This document shows positions 43,537 through 52,213 of a DNA stretch of 64,000 nucleotides, one piece after another (within the stretch, counting starts at the first letter, position 1; each line of letters starts with the position of its first letter). The stretch lies in the NCBI RefSeq assembly GCF_024300825.1, contig NZ_CP101323.1:3348001-3412000 (forward strand), read 5' to 3'. The DNA comes from Natronomonas gomsonensis. GTDB lineage: Archaea; Halobacteriota; Halobacteria; Halobacteriales; Haloarculaceae. A model generated the notes under the pieces. It ran no database searches and was not told the DNA's origin. It saw nothing but the letters and a program-made list of their open reading frames with translations. Both the position numbers and the translations under genes were made by a program.

Positions 43537-44264
43537 GGGAACTCCCGCAAAGAATCGAGCAGTTCTTCCAGCGGTTTCGTCGTCGTCGCAAGCGAGACGC
43601 CGTCGGCTTGCGCGAGTGCCGGGGCGTGTTCCCAGAGGTCCTCGTCGTCGAGGCCGTGAAGGACGACCGCAGAGGGCGTCGGTGTGACCACCCGCAACGC
43701 GACCAGCGGCGACTCCCCGCGCGTGACGTTCGTGAACACGAGCGCTCGGTTCGTCGACTGGCCGTACAGGCGATAGAACTCCTCGCTGGAGAGTCGTTTG
43801 ATGGCCTCGACGCTGTTGATGACGGTGTGGCCGGCGACGGTGTCGGCCCGCCCGGCGACGACTTCTTCGGCATCGATGGCGCGGTACAGTCGGTCAGTCG
43901 ACACCGTCACCGAGTACTCCCGGAGGTCGTACACCACGTCGGAGTCGAAGCCAGCGGAGATGACGCGGGCGTGTTGACGGACGCGGTCGCCGCCGCGGCG
44001 CTCGTCGACGGCGAGCAGTCCCTCGACGACACGCCGAACGACGCCGATTCCCGGGTTCTCCCGACGGCCGCTCTCGTAGTCGGAGACGACCGACGCGGAC
44101 ACGTCGAGTTCGTCGGCGAGCGTCGTCTGTGCTACGTCGAACTCCTCGCGCCACTTCCGTATGGTCGCGCCGGGGTCTTCCGAAAGCGTCACCTCGCCAG
44201 CGATGCGCTCGGCGAGTTCCTCCCGTGGATCGCGCATGCCCGGAGGGAGTGGACGATGGGGCAT
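43533..44264 (-). CDS. XRE-type transcriptional regulator, COG1709-like
   Basis: The 243-residue protein has an N-terminal helix-turn-helix near residues 35-90 (WREEFDVAQTTLADELDVSA then SVVSDYESGRRENP) of the XRE/Cro type. A larger C-terminal domain of about 150 residues has VVYDLREYSVTVSTDRL and FTNVTRGESPLVALRVV, as in archaeal COG1709 regulators. ATG at 44264, with ATG 44237 as an alternative. The divergent DUF2178 cassette starts 90 bp away, and a cluster of TTTAC boxes lies between them, so it may control that promoter. The MQO-like gene is convergent. Confidence 0.8.
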   Translation of the reverse strand: MPHRPLPPGMRDPREELAERIAGEVTLSEDPGATIRKWREEFDVAQTTLADELDVSASVVSDYESGRRENPGIGVVRRVVEGLLAVDERRGGDRVRQHARVISAGFDSDVVYDLREYSVTVSTDRLYRAIDAEEVVAGRADTVAGHTVINSVEAIKRLSSEEFYRLYGQSTNRALVFTNVTRGESPLVALRVVTPTPSAVVLHGLDDEDLWEHAPALAQADGVSLATTTKPLEELLDSLREFP

Positions 44265-44291
44265 AAGGCTGCCCGAAGGAATTAAGTGAAT

Positions 44292-44344
44292 GTGTAAAGT
44301 ATGCTTTACTGTAGAGCGAACTTTACGGAAGAGATGCTTTACAC
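44292..44344. promoter_or_regulatory. Four-box operator between COG1709 regulator and DUF2178 cassette
   Basis: Four copies of a TTTAC-type box lie in 53 bp: GTAAAG at 44294-44299 (inverted) and CTTTAC at 44304-44309, 44321-44326 and 44337-44342. The first two form GTAAAG-TATG-CTTTAC. ATGCTTTAC occurs twice, exactly 33 bp apart (three helical turns), and GTGTAAAG at 44292 is inverted as CTTTACAC at 44337. The boxes cover the likely TATA and start region of the DUF2178 gene (ATG 44354). A multi-site operator is a strong inference. Confidence 0.6.
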
Positions 44345-44353
44345 CCTTCACCC

Positions 44354-44767
44354 ATGACAGCGAACACGTCCCCAACGACGAATCGGTCCTCCAGTCCACG
44401 CCGGTATCGAATCGCGATGTACGGGTTTCTGGCCGTCGGATTCGTCGGCTACATCGCTGGCCTTCGAGTAGACGCACCGCTGGCCGCCCTCGGTATCTAC
44501 TGGGTCGGCTTCCTCGGATTCCTCGGCGTCTGGAAGGGCAGCTCGGTCACGCTGTACGACGAACGACACGAGGCACTGGAAGCCGAGGCGATGAGGACCA
44601 CCTTCGGCGTTATCGGTGCGGTGTTGATACTCGTCGGTCCGGCACTCCCGGCGGTTCTCGATGCCGGTTACGAAGTTCCGTCACTCGCCCTCGGCGCGCT
44701 GTACGGCTACGGCGCGATGTTCGGCGTCTACATGGTCGCCTCCATCGCAGTTCGCATCCGCTCTTGA
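44354..44767 (+). CDS. DUF2178-like membrane protein (first copy)
   Basis: The 137-residue protein has four predicted membrane helices (about 24-40, 46-60, 84-105 and 112-133) separated by the cytoplasmic segment LYDERHEALEAEAMR, the DER-x-E-type motif seen in DUF2178 proteins. These genes commonly travel with a small XRE regulator, as here. ATG at 44354 fits the position of the operator and TATA. The following gene encodes a related protein 10 bp after its stop. Function unknown. Confidence 0.75.
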   Translation: MTANTSPTTNRSSSPRRYRIAMYGFLAVGFVGYIAGLRVDAPLAALGIYWVGFLGFLGVWKGSSVTLYDERHEALEAEAMRTTFGVIGAVLILVGPALPAVLDAGYEVPSLALGALYGYGAMFGVYMVASIAVRIRS

Positions 44768-44777
44768 CCCTTCAACG

Positions 44778-45179
44778 ATGAACTCCACTACTACGACACG
44801 GTTCGACCCCACGACGTACAGACGCACGACGTTCGGAGTCACCCTGCTTGCTGCGCTCGCCCTCGCTTTCGGGGTGGTCTTCGAGGTACCGTTCGTCGGC
44901 ATCGCCGTCTACGCTCTCGGACTGGTGGCGGTGTTTTCGCTGCCGGCCGTCACCGACGTGCGACTGTTCGACGAACGCGACGACGCCATCGCCCGTAAGG
45001 CCGCCGGGACGACGCTGACCCTTTTCGGCTGGCTGTCGGCCATCGTCTACCCCTCGCTCGTCGCGCTGTCCGCGACCGGGCAGTTCTCGTGGGGGCCGGC
45101 CAGCACCGCGGTCGCCTTCGCGACTGCCGCCGTCTACGCCGTCTACCTGCTCGCGCTCGGCTACCACCGATACCGATGA
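44778..45179 (+). CDS. DUF2178-like membrane protein (second copy)
   Basis: The 133-residue protein has the same four-helix layout as its upstream neighbour, with RLFDERDDAIARKAAGTTL as the cytoplasmic motif, matching the LYDERHEALEAEAM element. The two proteins are probably old paralogues. Its stop overlaps the next gene's ATG (ATGA), so it is coupled to the small HTH regulator. Function unknown; a membrane stress or quorum role has been guessed for similar cassettes, but nothing in the sequence proves it. Confidence 0.75.
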   Translation: MNSTTTTRFDPTTYRRTTFGVTLLAALALAFGVVFEVPFVGIAVYALGLVAVFSLPAVTDVRLFDERDDAIARKAAGTTLTLFGWLSAIVYPSLVALSATGQFSWGPASTAVAFATAAVYAVYLLALGYHRYR

Positions 45180-45367
45180 AAAACAACCTCAAGGAGCGCC
45201 GCGCCGAACGCGGCGAGAGTCAAGCCGACCTCGCGGCGGCCGTCGACGTGACGAGACAGACCATCAACGCCATCGAGCGCGAACGGTACGACCCCTCCCT
45301 GGAGTTGGCCTTCGCCCTCGCCGCGCACTTCGACTGTGCTATCGAGGACATTTTCGAACCGGAGTGA
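45176..45367 (+). CDS. Small XRE-family regulator (63 residues)
   Basis: The 63-residue protein is a minimal Cro/C1-type helix-turn-helix: LKERRAERGESQADLAAAVD then VTRQTINAIERERYDPSLEL, ending AIEDIFEPE as in the YozG/HipB-like small regulators. The ATG overlaps the upstream DUF2178 stop by four bases, so it is made with those proteins and probably represses the cassette promoter. It lacks a sensor domain, so the signal must come from the membrane partners or from its own level. Confidence 0.88.
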   Translation: MKNNLKERRAERGESQADLAAAVDVTRQTINAIERERYDPSLELAFALAAHFDCAIEDIFEPE

Positions 45368-45427
45368 CCGCGCTCCAACCGTCGCCCCGGCCGCGAACTT
45401 AAGCCCTCTCGGCCGTACCGACCGGTA

Positions 45428-46069
45428 ATGCCGCCGACTCTCGTCACCGTCGCCGTCGGCGTCCTCATCGGTGTCGCGCTGCTCGGCCCGGCCTTCGACC
45501 GGCGGTCGCTGGCCCTCGTCGCGCTCGCGGCCGCACTTCCGAACCTCGACGCTGCGGCTAGCCTCCTCGCTTCTGGTGTGACCAACGCCCTGTTGCACTC
45601 CGCGTTCGTTCCGGCGGCCGCCGCCGTCGCGCTCTACTACGACACCGAACGTCGAGAGTCGTCGTGGCTCCGCCAGCGTTACGGCTGGTACGGCGTCCGC
45701 GTCGCATGGGTCGCCGTCGCAGCCTACGCCGTCGCCGGCATCGGTCTCGATTTGTTCAACATCGACAGCGCCGCAGTGTTGTACCCGCTGTCGGACCGGT
45801 ACTACTCGATTACGGGCAAACTCGTCCTCTCGACACAGGAGGGAATCGTCCAGACGTACGTCGAGTGGGGCGACGGCTGGCTGGAAGTGACCTCGCCCGG
45901 AACGACCGAAACCCACCGCGTCGAGACGTGGCTCAATCCCTCGTCGGGTGCTGACGGCGACGTAGTCCGCCGCCTCCGGTTCGTCGACTCCGGGTGGCAA
46001 CTCGTCGTTGTCATCATCGCGGCGGCCGCCGCGCCCGCGAAACGACTGCTCGATGGAGGGAGTGATTGA
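45428..46069 (+). CDS. YdjM-like membrane-bound metal-dependent hydrolase, copy 1
   Basis: The 213-residue protein has a short N-terminal helix, a middle hydrophobic region and a C-terminal helix. It resembles YdjM/DUF457 (LexA-binding, inner-membrane hydrolase-like) proteins: ALPNLDAAASLLAS, LLHSAFVPAAAAVALY, then GIGLDLFNIDSAAVLYPLSDRYY. The HS and DLFN pairs replace the usual HR/HH and DW residues, so the metal site may be altered. Its TGA overlaps the ATG of a similar gene (46069), pointing to tandem duplication and coupling. Activity unknown. Confidence 0.65.
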   Translation: MPPTLVTVAVGVLIGVALLGPAFDRRSLALVALAAALPNLDAAASLLASGVTNALLHSAFVPAAAAVALYYDTERRESSWLRQRYGWYGVRVAWVAVAAYAVAGIGLDLFNIDSAAVLYPLSDRYYSITGKLVLSTQEGIVQTYVEWGDGWLEVTSPGTTETHRVETWLNPSSGADGDVVRRLRFVDSGWQLVVVIIAAAAAPAKRLLDGGSD

Positions 46070-46743
46070 TGCCGTCGACCGTCGTTCACGCCGCGGTCGC
46101 GTTCTGCCTCGCGGTCGGCCTCCTCGGGGAGTCCTACGACCGGCGGGCGCTCGTGTTCGTCCTCGCCGTCGTCCTCGCGCCGGAAATCGACACGTTCGCG
46201 GGATGGTTCCTCGACGGCGCCCACCGGGCGCTGTTGCACAACCTCGTGTTTACCGCCGTGGCCGCGCCGGTCCTGTTGTGGGACACGACGCGGGAGTCGT
46301 CGTGGCTCCGCGAGCGTTTCGGTGCCCGCGGCGTCCGGCTCGTGTGGGTCGGACTGTTCGTCCACACCTTCGCTCACATGCTGTTCGATTGGTCGCATCT
46401 CGACGGAATCAACCTCTTTTACCCGATTACGGACCGCTTCTTCAATCTCGACGGCGAAGCGTTCTTCTCGACGGCCGAGGGGTTCACCCAGACGTTCATC
46501 GAGGTGACGACCGACCCCGAGACGGGCCAACAGTCGGTCGACGCCGGACAGGGCGGGACGACCGGAAACACCCACGTCTCCAGTCCGGTCGACCCCTCGC
46601 CGGACCCCGAGCCGGATGGCGTCGACCGCCGGGCGCCCATCGCGGTCCAGGGGTGGCAGTTGTATCTCATCGTCCTCGGTGCGTTCACGCTCGTCGCGAA
46701 GAAGCTACAGTCGCCGCTCCCGTCGGAACGGGACGATGACTGA
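46069..46743 (+). CDS. YdjM-like membrane-bound metal-dependent hydrolase, copy 2
   Basis: The 224-residue paralogue keeps more of the canonical residues than copy 1: LAPEIDTFAGWFLDGAHRAL, LLHNLVFTAVAAP, VHTFAHMLFDWSHLDG and NLFYPITDRFF. His and Asp residues here could hold a metal. A C-terminal helix (WQLYLIVLGAFTLVAKKL) anchors it. A Ser/Pro/Asp-rich loop near residues 150-190 is specific to this copy. It starts within the previous stop (ATGA) and overlaps the next gene by 8 bp. Start ATG at 46069, with a TTG one codon earlier rejected. Confidence 0.7.
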   Translation: MPSTVVHAAVAFCLAVGLLGESYDRRALVFVLAVVLAPEIDTFAGWFLDGAHRALLHNLVFTAVAAPVLLWDTTRESSWLRERFGARGVRLVWVGLFVHTFAHMLFDWSHLDGINLFYPITDRFFNLDGEAFFSTAEGFTQTFIEVTTDPETGQQSVDAGQGGTTGNTHVSSPVDPSPDPEPDGVDRRAPIAVQGWQLYLIVLGAFTLVAKKLQSPLPSERDDD

Positions 46744-47233
46744 GGAGCCGACCCTCCGGCCGTACGACCCCGGCGCCGACCGAGAGTCGCTGTGGAAACT
46801 GAAGCGGGCTTTCGAGACCGGACTCGGTGCCGAAGGCGGCGACGAGAAGGCCGCCACCTACGAGTCCAAACTCACCGACGAGTATCGACGCGAGTGGCTG
46901 GCGTGGGTCGACCGCTGTGTCGCCGACGACGAGCGCTGTGTGACGCTGGCGGTCGCCGACGGCGAGGCGGTCGGCTACGTCTTCGTCCTTCCCGAGCGAC
47001 TCGCCTTCGTCTGGGACGCCGCCGTCGTCAACGAACTGTATCTCGACGCGGCGTATCGTGGCAGCGGCGTCGCCGAGGCGCTGCTGGAGGCCGCCGTCGA
47101 CCTCGCGACCGAACAGGACCTCCCGCTGGAGCGGCTGTTACTCGACGTGGACCCGGACAACGAGCGGGCCTACGCCTTCTACGAGAAGTTGGGATTCGAG
47201 CCGTGGGGCGAAATCGTCGCCCGAGAGCTATAG
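46736..47233 (+). CDS. GNAT family acetyltransferase
   Basis: The 165-residue protein has the GNAT fold. AVADGEAVGYVFVLPERLAF is the central strand region, VNELYLDAAYRGSGVAEALLEAAVDLA contains the acetyl-CoA pyrophosphate-binding motif R-x-x-G-V-x, and LLDVDPDNERAYAFYEKLGFEPWGE is motif B. The substrate is unknown; the N-terminus with TLRPYDPGADRES is typical of acetyltransferases acting on amines. The start overlaps the YdjM-like gene by 8 bp, and its stop converges with the next gene by 6 bp. Confidence 0.88.
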   Translation: MTEEPTLRPYDPGADRESLWKLKRAFETGLGAEGGDEKAATYESKLTDEYRREWLAWVDRCVADDERCVTLAVADGEAVGYVFVLPERLAFVWDAAVVNELYLDAAYRGSGVAEALLEAAVDLATEQDLPLERLLLDVDPDNERAYAFYEKLGFEPWGEIVAREL

Positions 47234-47806
47234 GCCGCTGGAGTCGTCTTCGGCCGTCACGGAGGCGATGGCGCCGCCGATGGCGCCGAAGACGACGGGG
47301 TAGACGATGCCGGCGAGGATGATTGCGGGCAGGAGGTCGGGTTGACCGCTCGCGCCGCCGGCCTCGACGCGGAACAGGAACGCGCCGACTATCGAGAGTA
47401 TCAGATACCCCGGGACGACGAGCGCGCCGGCGATGGCGCCGTCGTTGATGTCTGTGACGCCCTGATATCGCCCGATAGCGAGGCCGGAGGCCAGTATCAA
47501 CGCGACCGGAATGACGTAGAGGAGGGCGGTGAAGCCGTTCTCGCCGCCGATGAAGCTCGTCGTGTCGCCGAAGAAGCCGGCGTCGATGACCGTCTCGGCG
47601 AAGTGGGAGTTGAAGAACACCCAGCCGACGAGTTCGTACGTTGCGTCACCGTCGCCGAACGCCTGGGCGAACTGGTTCAGCCCCGACTCGCGGAGGTCGG
47701 AACTCACCAGCAGGTACGTGAACACGTATCCGAGGACCCACGCGGCGACACCCGCGAGGGCACCGGGGACCAGTGGAAGGCTGTCAGCATCGATGTTGGA
47801 CGACAT
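47228..47806 (-). CDS. Haloarchaeal membrane protein of unknown family
   Basis: The 192-residue protein has about four or five membrane helices (near 12-32, 88-108, 122-145 and 160-184) and a large extracytoplasmic loop between the first two that is acidic and polar (DGDATYELVGWVFFNSHFAE). It has no cofactor or catalytic signature I can name. It is probably a conserved haloarchaeal membrane protein. It faces the GNAT gene and shares six bases with its end. Function unknown. Confidence 0.65.
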   Translation of the reverse strand: MSSNIDADSLPLVPGALAGVAAWVLGYVFTYLLVSSDLRESGLNQFAQAFGDGDATYELVGWVFFNSHFAETVIDAGFFGDTTSFIGGENGFTALLYVIPVALILASGLAIGRYQGVTDINDGAIAGALVVPGYLILSIVGAFLFRVEAGGASGQPDLLPAIILAGIVYPVVFGAIGGAIASVTAEDDSSGL

Positions 47807-47863
47807 ATCAGTTCTTCCGACACGCCGCTGTATGAATAAATTTGTGGCCTCATGAAGGACGGA

Positions 47864-48700
47864 CTACTGGAGTGTCGCCTCGGTGTCGACGCCGTACACT
47901 CGCGCTGGAGTTTCGACGTGAGTCCGGTACAGCGCCTCGGAGTAGCCCTCCTCGGCGAGCCACTCGGTGCGTCTGGGGACGGTCTTCGGCCCCATGACCG
48001 CGCCCGGGCGGTCGGGGTCGTCGATGAAGTCCGTCTCCATGAAGAACGGCCAGTCGCCGCCACAGGCCCGTTCGAGTTCGTCCTTGTCGCAGATGACGCT
48101 CGGAATCGGCCCCTCAACGTAGCCGTTCGAGTAGTGTTTGACCACCTGCTCGCGGGGCAGGCCCTCGGCTTCGGCCCACTCGGTCACCTCCGTGAACGCC
48201 TCGCCGCCTTCGGTGTGTAGTTGGACGGCACAGCCGACCTCTGCACCGCGGGCGAAAGCGTGACGCATCACGTCGTTGGAGGCCGCCCAGACCGCGTCGC
48301 TCACGTCGTAGTGCGGCCGGCCGGATTTGATGGCCAGCGCCGGTCCCTCGGCGACGTACTCGGCGGCCACGTCGATGCCGGTCTTCATCAGTTCGGCGGC
48401 CGCCTCGGCGTCGTAGCCGCGGTCGACGAGTTGGGATATCAACGCCGGATGGACCCCGAGAACGGGCCACGCTTTCCCGGGGAGTGTCTCGTCGGCCTCC
48501 CGGGTCACCTCGACGGTGATATCGAACGTCTCCCGGAAGCCCTCGGCGTCGTCGACCTCGCCGACGAGGTGCCACGATGGCTTGTTCAGAACGTTCAGAT
48601 GCGTCCCGCCGACCTCGGCGAACTCCGCGGCGGCCTCGGCGCCGCGGCCGTTTACCGGGTCGAGATGGAGGTGATTGTCGAGAATCGGGCCGTTGTACAT
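47864..48700 (-). CDS. TatD-family metal-dependent hydrolase (COG1831)
   Basis: The 278-residue protein belongs to the archaeal TatD-like group. The metal site begins with ILDNHLHLDPVNGRGAEAA (HxH), and later VQLHTEGGEAFTEV, VVKHYSNGYVEG and FFMETDFIDDPDRP match the order of the TIM-barrel ligands. Family members are DNases or related phosphodiesterases. The ATG at 48700 gives MYNGPILDNHLHL, as expected. It is a monocistronic minus-strand gene next to the interrupted kinase. Confidence 0.85.
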   Translation of the reverse strand: MYNGPILDNHLHLDPVNGRGAEAAAEFAEVGGTHLNVLNKPSWHLVGEVDDAEGFRETFDITVEVTREADETLPGKAWPVLGVHPALISQLVDRGYDAEAAAELMKTGIDVAAEYVAEGPALAIKSGRPHYDVSDAVWAASNDVMRHAFARGAEVGCAVQLHTEGGEAFTEVTEWAEAEGLPREQVVKHYSNGYVEGPIPSVICDKDELERACGGDWPFFMETDFIDDPDRPGAVMGPKTVPRRTEWLAEEGYSEALYRTHVETPARVYGVDTEATLQ

Positions 48701-48750
48701 GGGTGTGCGTTGTATTGGGGGCGTCAAAAGGAGTCCGCTCCGTGGAGCTG

Positions 48751-50481
48751 TTAATTAACCAGCGGCAACTCGACGACGAACACGGCACCTTCTGGATCGT
48801 TGTCCTCGACCCATACTTCACCGCCGTAGTGAGTGACCAGGTGCTGGACGAGGTAGAGGCCAAGTCCCGTCCCGGAACTGTCGAGTCCTTTCTCACCCTT
48901 CCCAAAGATTTCTTCTTTCTGTCCATCGGGCACCCCCGGACCGTTGTCCGCAATACAGACGGTAGCCCGCTCGTCGCAGGCCGCCGCCGACACCGAAAGC
49001 TCCGGTGTGGCTTTATCATTATGTTGAATCGCATTTGAGAGGAGGTTCTGGAACACCGAATTTAACATCCGGTTGGCCTGAATCTGCACTGCTGGTAGCG
49101 ACCCCTCGACTACCACGTCTGCGTCTGGATACTCGGATTCGACCTTGTCGAGTTCACGCTTGAGGGTGTTGCGGAGGTTGACCCGATTCTGTTGTTGTGC
49201 GTCTTCTCGTGAGAGCATCACGTCGGCCATATCACGTGCCGTCTTGGTCAACTCAACTGCATGGTTAGCGCTTTCTCATAACGTATCGAGATGCTCAGCC
49301 CCATCCTCGTCGACGTGGTCGGTCAGAACATCGCCGTACCCGGTCACCAACTGCAGGTCGTTCCGAATATCGTGACGCAAAACCTGATTCAGGATGTCGA
49401 GGTTGTCGCGTTGCTCTTGTAACTGCTGTTGGGCCTTTTTCCGCGTCGTAATGTCGCGTATCACGAATAACGTCCCAAGCGTCTGCTCGATTTCACTCGT
49501 AAAATTGGAGGCTGATATCTCAAGAGTCCGTGTTTCGGTGTTCGTCCCGAGTTGCACCTCGAATGGTGGTGTGTTCTCTGCCTCTCTCAGCATCTGCTCA
49601 TCTCTGGTATCGAACAGCTCTGAAACCTGCATCCCAGCGAGTGGTGCCGCAACGTCGAGCAACGACCGGGCACTCTGATTAGCATCGATAATTCTTCCAT
49701 TAGTGTTCACGAGCAAATACCCCTCACTCATATTTTCGATCGTCCGAGAGCGGGCTAACGCTTTCGTGTCGAACGTCTCGTAGCGGAACGCTGCGTAGCC
49801 AACTCCTGCCATGCCGACGGAAAACGAGGCGGGCGTCAAAATCGTTCCCGGCGTCTCGAACGGAAGGAGTGAGAACGTCTGAGCGACGGACAAAAGCATC
49901 GGGGCGAAGATGGCAGGGACGAGAATCGCCGTCTGGCGCGGGCTGAGACTCGGGTCGGACCACGTCTGGTAGACGATGTAGGACAGTCCGATTGTCGCTA
50001 TGATGTAGAACGCCGAGAGATACGAGACGTAGATGACCCCGTTTCCGTGTGCAATGACTGAAAACGCGCCGAACGGGGTAAGACCGGGATTTTCAAACAG
50101 GATGGGAACAGGGTCGGTGAACAACAAGACGAACACCGGCAACAACAACACCGCGATAACGGAGACTGTCTTCCCATTTACCCATCGGCGTGCGTCTCCC
50201 ACCGAGAGCCCGTACAAGAGCACCGCGGGTGCGGTGGTGAAAGACCCGAAGTGGAGCATTTTGTACGCCCAATAGGACCGCTCAAACGTGGTCGCAGTTA
50301 ACTGTAACAGCGCGAAAAACGTCCAAACTGTTATACTAAATGACAAAACGGTAAACGCTATGACCTGTTTGGTTCGCTCATACTTGTTGAGATAATAGGT
50401 GGCGTAGGCGGTCGTTAGTACTCCAACCGAAGTTGCTAATACGATGAGAATAAGCGGCAGATGGAATTGGAAACCATCCAT
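48751..50481 (-). pseudogene. Sensor histidine kinase interrupted by an in-frame TGA
   Basis: Read through one stop, this is a complete kinase of about 576 codons: a 7-helix membrane domain (about 1-225), a PAS domain (about 235-350), a dimerisation domain with the phospho-acceptor in NQVLRHDIRNDLQ, and an ATPase domain with N-box FQNLLSNAIQHND, G1 DNGPGVP and G2 GTGLGLYLV. A TGA at 49276-49278 breaks the frame between AEHLDTL and ESANHAVELTKTARDM, with no shift. The locus is AT-richer than its neighbours. It may be dead, or made as two pieces by restart at a TTG (49251). Start is ATG at 50481. Confidence 0.85.
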
Positions 50482-50600
50482 ATATGGCTTCAAAATAGCC
50501 ACTTATATAACTGGTATTGTCACTATTAGCTGTGATTCTGTCTCCGGTTCTAATCCCCTCTCTCGCTACTCGTTTTCAGACGGGTCCGGTGTTCGACTCC

Positions 50601-51041
50601 TCACCCCAGCGTGATTTCGTCGTGGGCGGCGTTCCGAAGGGCATCGGAGCGGCCGTGGGTTCCCGGCGCGACGGCGACCGTCCGGAGGCCACGTTTCGAC
50701 GCCGTCTCCAACACGGGCTTGAAGTCGGTGTCTCGGGAGACGACGACGACCGTATCGATTTGCTCGGCGACGGCGGCCTCGACGGCGTCGACGGCGAGTT
50801 TCACGTCCACGTCGCCGCTGGTCGTCACCACCTCGAACCCCCGTGCCTCGGCGGCCTGAATCAGCCCGCCGGTGGCGTTTTCGTCGACGTAGACGCGGGC
50901 GACGGCGACCGTCCCCTCCCCGCGGGCGATGTTCCGGAGTTCGTCGAGGTCGACGTCGAACTCCTCGCGGAACACGTTCGGCCCGTCGACGAAGATACCG
51001 ACGCGGGTCGAGCGTGGGCGAAGACGGTCGAGCAGTCCCAT
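50601..51041 (-). CDS. NYN domain (PIN-like) protein
   Basis: The 146-residue protein is a NYN-domain nuclease-like fold: VGIFVDGPNVFREEFDV contains the first acidic and Asn residues, GDVDVKLAVDAVEA the second acidic pair, and VVVVSRDTDFKPVLETASKRG the DxDF motif. All four acids of a PIN/NYN active site are present, so RNA cleavage or RNA metabolism is plausible. It is the single-domain archaeal form. It follows no operon and is divergent from gcvT. Confidence 0.85.
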   Translation of the reverse strand: MGLLDRLRPRSTRVGIFVDGPNVFREEFDVDLDELRNIARGEGTVAVARVYVDENATGGLIQAAEARGFEVVTTSGDVDVKLAVDAVEAAVAEQIDTVVVVSRDTDFKPVLETASKRGLRTVAVAPGTHGRSDALRNAAHDEITLG

Positions 51042-51127
51042 GACGGCCCCTCCGCGGTCGGTGGTGAAATCGGTGTTGGTCGGCGGCGAGGGGAACTTCT
51101 TACTCCCCGGCCGACGAGGTGTCGAGT

Positions 51128-52213
51128 ATGTCCCTTCGAACGCCGCCGCTCGGCGAGACTCACGCCGCGGCGGAGGCGAAACTGACGGAGTTCGGTGGCT
51201 GGGAGATGCCCGTCGAGTTCGACTCCATCACCGTCGAACACGAGGCCGTCCGCGAGTCTGCGGGCAAGTTCGATGTCTCGCACATGGGCGAAATCGAGGT
51301 TTCCGGCCCCGACTCGACCGAGCTGATGAACCGCCTGACCACCAACGACGCCTCGGCGCTCGACCCCGGTGACGCCCAGTACTCGGCCATCACCGACGAG
51401 GCCGGCGACATCATCGACGACACCGTCGTCTATCGCCTGCCCGAGGCCGACGACGCGGCGTTCCTCTTCATCCCCAACGCGGGCCACGACGAGGACGCCC
51501 ACGACCGCTGGGTCGCCTACCGCGAGGAGTGGGGCCTCGACGCCACCGTCGAGAACGCGACCACGGAGTACGGCATGATAGCGCTGCAGGGCCCCGACGC
51601 CCTCTCGTTGCTCGGCGAGTTGTGTGAGGCTCCCGAGGACATCTCGCGGTTCACCGTCGCCCACCGCGACGTGGGCGGCGTCGACTGTCTCGTCGCTCGG
51701 ACCGGCTACACCGGCGAAGACGGCGTCGAGTTGCTGTTCGACGCCGACGATTCCGAGGCCGTCTGGTCGACACTGGAGTGTCAGCCCTGCGGCCTCGGCG
51801 CGCGCGATACGCTCCGACTGGAGGCGGGCTTTCTGCTCTCCGGGCAGGACTTCGACATCGACGAGAACCCACGGAACCCATACGAGGCCGACATCGGCTT
51901 CGTCGTCGACCTCGACACCGAATTCGTCGGCCGCGAGGCGCTCGCGGCGGTCGCGGAGGCTGGCGTCGATGAGACATTGGTCGGCTTCCGTCTGCAGGAA
52001 CGCGGCATCGCGCGTCACGGCTACGACATTACCGTCGACGGCAACGTCGTCGGTACCGTCACGAGCGGGACGATGAGTCCGACGCTGGGCGATGCCATCG
52101 GTCTCGGTTACGTCCCACTCGAGCACGCCGACCCCGGGACCGAAATCGACGTGTTGGTTCGGGGGCGTGAGAAACGGGCGAAAGTCGAAGAACTGCCGTT
52201 TTACGGTCGCTGA
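51128..52213 (+). CDS. gcvT: Glycine cleavage system T protein (aminomethyltransferase)
   Basis: GcvT transfers the methylene group from aminomethyl-lipoyl-GcvH to tetrahydrofolate, releasing ammonia. The 361-residue protein has FGGWEMPVEFDSITVEHEAVRE and FDVSHMGEIEVSG at the folate-binding start, ARTGYTGEDGVELLF as the hallmark and GLGARDTLRLEAGFLLSG with the conserved Arg. EIDVLVRGREKRAKVEELPFY closes the C-domain. ATG at 51128 is chosen over a GTG at 51119. gcvH follows after a small opposing gene; no gcvP is seen in the window. Confidence 0.95.
   Translation: MSLRTPPLGETHAAAEAKLTEFGGWEMPVEFDSITVEHEAVRESAGKFDVSHMGEIEVSGPDSTELMNRLTTNDASALDPGDAQYSAITDEAGDIIDDTVVYRLPEADDAAFLFIPNAGHDEDAHDRWVAYREEWGLDATVENATTEYGMIALQGPDALSLLGELCEAPEDISRFTVAHRDVGGVDCLVARTGYTGEDGVELLFDADDSEAVWSTLECQPCGLGARDTLRLEAGFLLSGQDFDIDENPRNPYEADIGFVVDLDTEFVGREALAAVAEAGVDETLVGFRLQERGIARHGYDITVDGNVVGTVTSGTMSPTLGDAIGLGYVPLEHADPGTEIDVLVRGREKRAKVEELPFYGR

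Noticed and set aside
49240-49280. A frameshift in the sensor kinase in addition to the TGA
   Set aside because: The codons on both sides of the TGA are in the same frame when read carefully (GAA AGC GCT follow it), so only the stop is a lesion.
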